From assembly GCA_951217055.1 (NCBI GenBank), contig OX578276.1, forward strand, positions 29,535,505 to 29,599,504: a stretch of 64,000 nt of DNA, given 5' to 3'. The notes under the pieces were generated by a model, which had not been told where the DNA came from, did not search any database, and saw only the letters and a list, made by a program, of their open reading frames with translations. The position numbers were made by a program, and so were the translations under genes. This document shows positions 56,845 through 64,000 of this stretch, piece by piece; within the stretch, counting starts at the first letter, position 1; each line of letters opens with the position of its first letter. Source of the DNA: Gerris lacustris. Lineage: Eukaryota; Arthropoda; Insecta; Hemiptera; Gerridae.

Positions 56845-57406
56845 CAGGGTGGAGCGCGGCAGACGTATGAATTTGAAAATGTAATAAAACACAGAATGTT
56901 ACAAAATAATTTTTTTTAAAAACTTTTTTTCCTGATTTAATAACATGGGAAATTTAAATTTACCTAGATTTAAACAAAGTATCGGCTAAGTGGTTCCCCT
57001 CACACTCCAATCACTGATTAAGCCTTTTTTCGAAGTTTTAGTGCACTCTTTCGAGCATTTTGGCTCAAATGTTGTTCTTGAGGGCTTCCAGGGTTCTGGG
57101 ACAATCGCTGTACATTGTACACCAAGGATTTAAGGTATCCCCACAGAAAAAAATCACAAGGAGCCAAATCAGGCGATCTTGCTGGCCAGTTTAAATTGCT
57201 TCTTAAAGAGATGAGACAACCGGCAAATCTGTCTTGCAAAAAGTTTACGCAAACCTTTGCTGTGTGGGCTGTGGTCCCGTCCTGCTGAAACGTGGAACAT
57301 AAACTTCCCGCCCCCCTCTTTCAAACGACCCTATTCTCAACCGTCTAGGACCAATAGGAAGGGAGCAATCCCCTCTTCAAATTCATACGTCTGCCGCTCT
57401 CGACTG
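56845..57406 (-). mobile_element. Deleted Tc1/mariner-type transposon with TA target site
   Basis: Flanking TA dinucleotides (56843-56844 and 57407-57408) surround terminal inverted repeats of 31-33 bp. The inner 22 bp, GCGGCAGACGTATGAATTTG plus AA, are identical at 56856-56877 and 57376-57397. The outer bases differ (CAGGGTGGAGC against CAGTCGAGA). Inside is only the C-terminal part of a transposase. At 562 bp it is an internal-deletion derivative that would need an intact relative to move. Confidence 0.88.
57018..57305 (-). pseudogene. Transposase C-terminal fragment (DD41D spacing)
   Basis: Read on the minus strand, the frame has TFQQDGTTAHTAKVCVNF and then NWPARSPDLAPCDFFLWGYL. The Asp of QQD and the Asp of APCD are the second and third catalytic residues of a Tc1/mariner transposase, with 41 residues between them, as in the rosa-like DD41D group. 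Past LKSLVYNVQ the frame shifts: the other frame gives RTLEALKNN, the usual continuation. The N-terminal DNA-binding part and first catalytic Asp are deleted. Confidence 0.85.
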
Positions 57407-57408
57407 TA

Positions 57409-57871
57409 TAAGTGAAAAAATCACACTATTAAGTATACTATGCTAACTACATGGCGGAGTTAGAAAAGAGACAAAAATAAAAGATATACAACGCTAACTA
57501 CTTGTTCGTCCCAAAAATGATGAACACAAAACTACGACAATAAAGAAAGAAGGTATAAGTAAACAAAACATTTGATAATAGTGATAAGCTATGAGGTGAC
57601 AACACTCGTATTATAGCTTTACAATTGTTTTGTTTAGTATGTTTTACCGTGTGGAAGCAGCACCTGCTACCTCCTTATTTGATTCTCAGCTGTATTTTTC
57701 TCCAATGTGTGATAGCGACTCATCATTGTGTAGTAATGACAGGCTATTTTCTGTCATGGTCTTGATGGTGTAGGTTGGAGCAGTAGAAGTTCCTTCTGAT
57801 TGGTTCTGGCAAATGTCATACTGAATGTAATAAATAACGTACATGTATCATCATAAAAGAGGTTTATTTCT
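57409..57871. other. No recognisable feature
   Basis: Noncoding DNA between two transposons. Confidence 0.4.
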
Positions 57872-58284
57872 ATAACTAAACAACGTCTTCACTCAGAACA
57901 ATTGTACGAGTATTTAAACAATTGACCGGTTTTGGTTGTTGTAATGCAGCCTTCTTTAGAAAATCTATAAACAAAGTAACAGACTAAAATGTAAAATTTT
58001 AATAGAAGTTGAACACAGATTGTAAAACAAGTATTGACACACAACATTTAGTTTTCCAGACGACTCGTCTTCAAAAAAGAATAATAAAGAAAAAACTGAA
58101 ATAAATGGAATGCAAAATACCTGATGGTTATTGTGTGACGTCAAAAGTGCATGTTAGATAAAGAGAGTGTGGCTAAGCTGAAGTCCTTTCATTAGAATTA
58201 GTCCTGAAGCCCTTGTATTAGAACATCCAATACCGGTCAATTGTTATAATACAATCATTCTGTGTGAAGACGTTTTTTAGTTAT
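57872..58284. mobile_element. MITE with 35-bp terminal inverted repeats
   Basis: ATAACTAAACAACGTCTTCA (57872 onward, 35 bp) is inverted at 58250-58284 with about four mismatches. A second inverted pair, CAATTGACCGGT, lies at 57919-57930 and 58232-58243. The 413-bp element has no frame. A target duplication is not obvious. Confidence 0.8.
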
Positions 58285-59962
58285 TGAACTACATTGTCGT
58301 ATTTGACCAAATTTTTATTGAAGATATTTGATAGTATCGCCATCTAATCGATACGTAGTTATTTTTGTAAAAATAACTATGATTGCACTTAGCAATATCA
58401 ATCCTTGCTCAACCAAAGAGAAACTATTTCCTAAGATTACATGAAAATCTGTCCTTGACAAAGAAAATTATGACTAATATAATCATCAGATGAGAAAAGC
58501 ATTTTGCGTAGTTTAAGTCAGTAAGCAGGTGTTGCCTGAGTCATAATGTCCTTGGCTAAGTTTACAGTAAAACCTAGAGGTAATCTTTTTCAAGTTATAC
58601 GAGTATTCTTAAGGAAACTGAAACTCTAGATGATCTTAAGAAGTCCTTGGTCCTTTTAACGTTCAAAATAATCAGCTAACTTTCACTTAAACTTCTCATT
58701 CTCACCGACAATCTTATCTGTTTCACGAAAAAAAATCCAAGGACACTAATTTATTTTAACAAAAAGGAAAATTCGTGCTAATGTCCTTTTTTTCTCTCTT
58801 GCAGCTTAATGTTGTCATCAAGTATCTTTAAACGTTCATGAATCCTAGTATATTGTTTCCCCCTTAAAAAAACTATATAATATAAAACAAACATTAAATT
58901 TCTTTTTATTGTTACAATAGTGAAAATTATCCTTTTTTTTTTTACCGCCTTTCATTAAAAAAAGAGACATATTTTTTAATACATATTTTATCATTTTTAA
59001 TGTTTAAAATGTTATAATACTGCATTTATGGCGTTATAACAACGATATTATCTTGAATTTGTTGATATTAATTACAATGAAATACATCGTTTCATTTTGT
59101 GAATGGACGAAAGAATATTATTTATAATAAATAGTGTAGAATAGGGAATATGCGTTGCTGATAGGAAAGTCTTAACACCGGATCGTAACCTGTTGATTGT
59201 TCGATTACTGAAGAAGTGGGATATTTTGTTGTCTTTTATTTTATTTTTTTTGTAGAAAATAGATGCATAAATTGAGAAGGTTTATTAATATGACTGCATA
59301 TTATACATATCAAAGGCTCATAATAGTTATTCTATTTGTGCGAACTTGTTATAAATATGAATAAAGTAATACGTATCTCCTCTAAAAGTGACTTTATTGT
59401 GTAAAGCCTTATTGTATTAAGACTTTATTTTATAGTGCTCGTCTTTAGTACCGGTAAGGCAAATTCAATTGCGTATATAAGAGAAAGAATCAGTGTAGGA
59501 ATTATGTAGAATTAAGATGTAATGAATTTCGACTGTTATCATCCAATACTTAATATTTCTCTTTTGCACAATTAAATTACTTGTATAAAAAGAAATACTT
59601 GTATTGGTAATAAGTCTTTCTTTATTCCAAATCAAGTGATTCTATTGCACATCTAAAATTAACTTGTTCTAAAATATTATCCTGTTTCAGTTAAAGTTAT
59701 TTTACGAATAGCATTTTATAGTTCCGTATTTTTATTTTATTTATTTATTTATTATTATTATTTTTTTTTTTTTTGATAAAAGGAAAGCAAAAATAGAAAA
59801 AAATATACCCCTAATAAATAAGATTGGTTTTAATAGAAGACAAATAATTCTGTATTTGTAGATGTGTTCTAAAATGTATTAGAATTTGAGTTCATTGTTT
59901 TTGTTTTGATTTTTATTATGTATATAAATAATTAATAAAATAAATAAATGAATAAAATCCTG
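58285..59962. other. Long stretch without recognisable features
   Basis: AT-rich noncoding DNA, with a T12 run near 59762. Confidence 0.45.
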
Positions 59963-60385
59963 AGGTATTTCACGCTTTTTTAAATAAGACCTCTTTAGGT
60001 TTGTTTTAGATGTATATATTCTTGAAGCTACACAATAAATAAATGTTTAACATCTTATGGTATTTCACGTTTCTTTAAGTAAGTTCTTTTTAGGTTTCTT
60101 TTAGATGTATATTCTTGAAGCTATACAATAAATAAAATGTTTAAAATCTTTAGGTATTTCACGCTTCTTTAAATAAGACCTCTTTAGGTTTATTTTTTAT
60201 GTATATTCTTGAAGCTATACAATAAATAAAATGTTCAAAACTTTGAGGTATTTCACGGTTCTTTAAGTAAGTTCTTTTTAGGTTTCTTTTAGATGTATAT
60301 TCTTGAAGCTATACAATAAATGAATGTTTAAAATCTTTAGGTGTTTCACTCTTCTTTAAGTAAGTTTCTTTGAGTTTTTTTAAAG
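59963..60385. repeat. 93-96-bp satellite
   Basis: Four to five units starting GGTATTTCACG at 59963, 60059, 60153, 60247 and 60340, each with TTCTTGAAGCTATACAATAA. Units alternate between ATAAGACCTCTTTAGG and GTAAGTTCTTTTTAGG forms, which hints at a dimeric higher-order unit of about 190 bp. Confidence 0.92.
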
Positions 60386-60990
60386 GTTTTAATGCTAAAA
60401 GAAGAGAGAAGGTTATCCTTAAATCATGATTAGAGGATTTTTCGTTTCTTTTTCTTTTTTAATTTGTTTAAATTATTCTTATTTAAAAAACTAAGGGGAT
60501 TTATTTGTGTTCTCAAGGAGGTTTTTTTTTATTAAGCCAAAGTTTAAATTGGATAATTGCAGTGGAGAGAAAAAAGAGAATAGAATTATTTAAAAAAAAA
60601 TATATATATCTTGAAAAAAAGAAAAAAGAGAAAATATTTAAATATATACCTTCAACTTTGATTACTCTATCTGATCATAAAGATAGAACGATAAAGTAAA
60701 AATACCTTAAATAATTTAAGGTCTTTTTAAGTGTGTTTGATGAAAAATTCAGTTTAGAAAAGAATGGCTTAATAAGAAGGAGATTCGTGAAGATAGATTA
60801 GTTGGTTTTAAGAAAGTGGATGGATTGTGCCTTCTTTTATCCTTTTTAAAGTAGAAGTTATGAAGTTTTGTAAAAGAAATGGCTAATGTGTAAAATTAGA
60901 CGGATAGTTTTGTTGGAGATAGATGTCTGGAGTGTTATAGGTAAAGGATACATATACGTAGGATAGCTGAAGACTCAGGTACTTCAGTAC
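60386..60990. other. No recognisable feature
   Basis: AT-rich noncoding DNA. A short frame at 60505-60699 is Lys/Ile-rich low complexity. Confidence 0.4.
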
Positions 60991-60997
60991 CAGAGTC

Positions 60998-61326
60998 ATG
61001 CTTGTTAAGGTATGGAAGGTCGTTAAGGAACGGCCTTGTCAAGGACCTCCTCTTCTATTCTTGTGGTTTAGGATCCTTCTTCTACCTATGAGAAAGCCTT
61101 CGTATATCATATTATTCTTTCTCTTCGTATCCTTCTATCTTAGATCCTGCGGACAAGACGCTTTAAAAAAAAAAAAAAACACTATTGTTAATCCTTTTCA
61201 TTCCCTTCCCTTTTTTATCTCCTTTCAGGAGACAATGAGCGGACATCGGAAAAGTCTATTGTGTCCACTCGATTGATGGTGTCCACGGAAAATCGTGGAG
61301 TTAGCTCTCTCCCTTGTCCTCTTTAG
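60998..61326 (+). CDS. Candidate small gene or exon pair with signal-peptide-like start
   Basis: An ATG at 60998 opens 92 codons. A second in-frame ATG at 61088 starts MRKPSYIILFFLFVSFYLRS and then CGQDA, which has the charged, hydrophobic and small-residue parts of a secretion signal. Bases 61190-61228 are a strong 3' splice site (pyrimidine tract, CTCCTTTCAG). After it another frame runs open from 61231 to a TAG at 61324 (DNERTSEKSIVSTRLMVSTE). No good donor was found between the two parts, and an A15 run lies at 61167. The product is unknown. It may be a real short gene, a remnant, or chance. Confidence 0.22.
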
Positions 61327-61714
61327 TCTAGTTTTTTTTGCATCTTTACTCACTATATTTATAGTTAAACCTAATTTCTTTTTAATAGGTCTATTAAAAA
61401 ATTGGTCTAGGTTCAAGTTAAAACAAGAGCTCCAGTGTTTTCACTTTTTTCTATTATAACGTCGTTTTCTTTAATAATGAAAGTTTTATTGTTGCCTCAT
61501 TTCTGTCGACCGAGATGTTTAAACTTTAGTCCTTTAACTTTTCACCTTTCATTCTTGTAATTGGATAATTTTTATGGAATGCTGAAGTCGAAAACATTTT
61601 TTTTATAATTTTGTAAATAATAAGTGTGGGTTAATTGGTTAAAAAATAAAATGCTAACCTTTTCTTGTAAGTAGAGAAGGTCAAGTCATTAAATTATTTA
61701 TTGTTTATTTAATC
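61327..61714. other. No recognisable feature
   Basis: AT-rich noncoding DNA. Confidence 0.4.
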
Positions 61715-62635
61715 TTGAAGGGAATAAACTTATATTAACTTACAGGGGTATAAGACATTCTAATTCTAAATTGTGCAGTTAACATCGAAGAAAATAAGCT
61801 TATGTTAACTTATAGGGGTGAGCCATTCTAATTCTAAATTGTGCAGTTAACATTGGAGTAAATAAGCTTATGTTACCTTATACAGGGTAAGACATTCTAA
61901 TTCTAAATTGTGCAGTTATCAGAGTAAATAAACTTATGTTAACTTATACAGGGATAAGCCATTATAATTCTAAATTGTGCAGTTATCATTGGAGTAAATA
62001 AACTTATGTTAACTTATACAGGGTAAGACATTATAATTCTAAATTGTGCAGTTATCATTGGAGTAAATAAACTTATGTTAACTTATACAGGGGTAAGCCA
62101 TTATAATTCTAAATTGTGCAGTTATTATTGGAGTAAATAAAATTATGTTAACTTATACAGGGGTAAGCCATTATAATTCTAAATTGTGCAGTTATTATTG
62201 GAGTAAATAAAATTATGTTAACTTATACAGGGGTAAGCCATTATAATTCTAAATTGTGCAGTTATCATTGGAGTAAATAAGCTTATGTTAACTTATACAG
62301 GGGTAAGCCATTATAATTCTAAATTGTGCAGTTATCATTGGAGTAAATAAAATTATGTTAACTTATACAGGGGTAAGCCATTATAATTCTAAATTGTGCA
62401 GTTATCATTGGAGTAAATAAAATTATGTTAACTTATACAGGGGTAAGCCATTATAATTCTAAATTGTGCAGTTATCATTGGAGTAAATAAGCTTATGTTA
62501 ACCTTATACAGGGGTAAGCCATTATAATTCTAAATTGTGCAGTTATCATTGGAGTAAATAAGCTTATGTTAACTTATACTGGGGTAAGCCATTATAATTC
62601 TTAGTTGTGCAGTTAATTTTGGAGTAGATAATCTT
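61715..62635. repeat. 70-bp satellite, 13 units
   Basis: GTGCAGTTA marks units at 61773, 61841, 61910, 61977, 62046, 62116, 62186, 62256, 62326, 62396, 62466, 62537 and 62607. Left units are 67-69 bp and the rest 70-71 bp. From 62116 the variant word before TTATG follows the order AAA, AAA, GC, AAA, AAA, GC, suggesting a three-unit higher-order repeat of 210 bp. Confidence 0.95.
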
Positions 62636-63074
62636 CATGGAGTATGTTGGATGTAGGAATTAGAAAATTCCAAAAACAAAATTTGCTTAATCAAATTATA
62701 ACCATGGAGGAAGATAGACATAAAAATGACCTCTCAATAGCCAGAAGTTGAACCTACGGACTCCTGATTGTCTAGATCAGAAATCAGTGACGGAATGCAT
62801 TTCAATCTGTCTTTTACTCTAATCTATTAATTACTTATTTGATTGCCATTCATTTCAAAATTATTAGTAAAATTAATATAGATTATTACTATAGTTATTA
62901 ATATAGTTACTAATATAATAATCATACCAATAGATACGTATACTGCCAAAATCTCCCTTTCTTTGATAAACGATATAATTTATACAATATCAATAAAACA
63001 AAATTTAGCGTCCTAAAAAGTATAAAAACATATTACACATATTGGATTAAAAGATTCAACTGAAAATCAGCTGA
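62636..63074. other. No recognisable feature
   Basis: AT-rich noncoding DNA after the satellite. Confidence 0.4.
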
Positions 63075-63400
63075 TACGATTAAAATAAGTCAGATGAATT
63101 TAATGAAATTTGGATGGTTGGTCACAATAAGCCTATTCTTAGTCCTATATAAGTATCAACCTTCGGCGCCCATTTGTTTCTCTTTCACACGCGTACAAAT
63201 ATACATTTATTTACACCTATATCTTCAAAAGTAATCATCTGATTTTTATGAAATTTGGTTGGTTGGTCGAATTGAAAGTAGCCTGCAGAAATAAAAATGA
63301 TATACATTTGACAATAATGGGTTTTAAAAGCATAAAATTATAAAGTATACGGAATTGTATGCGAGGAAGCTATGTGCCACACTAATTGACAGACTATTTT
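63075..63400 (+). repeat. Dispersed repeat family A, copy 6
   Basis: GTCCTATATAAGTATCAACC, CACACGCGTACAAATATAC, GAAAGTAGCCTGCAGAAAT and the terminal GAAGCTATGTGCCACACTAA follow the family order. The first third of the family is missing. Confidence 0.75.
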
Positions 63401-63610
63401 CCCTTAGGTACAATTCAGTTGATACTTTCGAGTCATGCATAATATATATTTTGGTGATGGCCTACTTTCAAAATCACTTAGTATTCCAGGTTTGAGTTGT
63501 TCGCAGAATTTTGTATGTGATATTTTAGACTCTATTGGCTGGAGAAGTGATGTTTCTTGTCTAAAAGTTGTTTGGCTTTTGTCCAACCTATCTGTTTGTT
63601 TTCTTTTTGT
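63401..63610. other. No recognisable feature
   Basis: AT-rich noncoding DNA. Confidence 0.4.
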
Positions 63611-63615
63611 ATAAA

Positions 63616-63670
63616 CAGCTGATTCGATTTATCAGCTGATTTATTTTAATTGTAACAGCTGATTCAGGTT
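63616..63670. repeat. Three CAGCTGATT words
   Basis: CAGCTGATT occurs three times in 55 bp, and once more at about 63068. Too short to classify. Confidence 0.5.
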
Positions 63671-64000
63671 TACCTTTCGATCCAGTTCTTTATGCTATGT
63701 TTTATGTTTATGTTTTATTGAGCTAAATTGTATATTTGTCTTTTTAAATCCCTCTCATGTTATTTCTTACTGTTTTCTTGTCTTTCTTTTTTCCATATGA
63801 TAATTCAATATTTTTCCATGTATATTTAGTTTCGCTTTTGTGTATGTGTTTGTTTTGTGGCAGTCGTTAAAATCTTTGTGAACCCTCTTCCAGCCCTCAA
63901 ATCGAGCTGAAATTTGGCACATAGACTCTGTACCAATACAAAAACACAACGTCGTATAACTCAATACCGTAATTGTTCTGAAAAGTTTCAAAGTGTGTTT
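63671..64000. repeat. Possible dispersed repeat running off the window
   Basis: The right part has CGAGCTGAAATTTGGCACAT followed by AGACTCTGTACC, of the same general style as the cores of families A and B. No second copy in this window confirms it, and the end is not included. Confidence 0.3.

Noticed and set aside
61715..62635. CRISPR-like array
   Set aside because: Units are contiguous 70-bp tandem copies with no unique spacers, in eukaryotic DNA.

Overview
This window looks like intergenic, repeat-dominated nuclear DNA of an arthropod, most probably an insect. It is very AT-rich, with long (TA)n tracts and minisatellites. It carries a Jockey-type LINE, a Tc1/mariner-type element with 41 residues between its last two catalytic Asp, an RTE/CR1-type LINE remnant, tRNA-derived SINEs and many short inverted-repeat elements. 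I found no host gene I can name, no rRNA, no intact tRNA, no CRISPR array and no bacterial gene structure. The organism call is an inference from transposon types, not from a marker gene.

Layout. 1-9 kb: a dispersed family (A), a second family (B), a two-hairpin MITE (family D) and an unrecognised GC-richer open frame (6983-7312). 9-22 kb: a 29-bp minisatellite, a perfect 30-bp-arm hairpin, two foldback elements (10341-10647, 20995-21330), two more D copies, a 127-bp palindrome made of two SINE tails, and an inverted-repeat-bounded segment (18888-19957). 22-30 kb: TA microsatellites, the best copy of family A, a 50-bp satellite split by a D element, and a SINE cluster. 30.5-35.2 kb: a possible 4.6-kb element with 15-bp terminal inverted repeats, dispersed GTTACNGCAACTA-like motifs and an internal promoter-like cluster. 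36.1-38.9 kb: the only convincing long coding sequence, a 5'-truncated LINE with an open endonuclease/reverse transcriptase frame and an 11-bp target-site duplication. 39-54 kb: further repeats, an RTE-type LINE fragment (minus strand, 46.2-46.7 kb), and 20-, 18- and 115-bp satellites. 54-64 kb: a deleted mariner-type element (56845-57406), another MITE, and 94-bp and 70-bp satellites.

How the parts relate: this is a record of layered insertions. The LINE still has an open frame and a perfect target duplication, so it is among the youngest. The D MITE sits inside a satellite, a truncated SINE sits inside a SINE cluster, and the 57-bp block at 23.1 kb recurs unchanged at 48.7 kb. Nothing here forms a host operon or pathway. 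The most unusual items are the perfect palindromes, the two-hairpin MITE family, the 4.6-kb element and a motif shared by foldback elements. Three short coding-like stretches (7.0, 26.6 and 61.0 kb) could be exons but are unproven.
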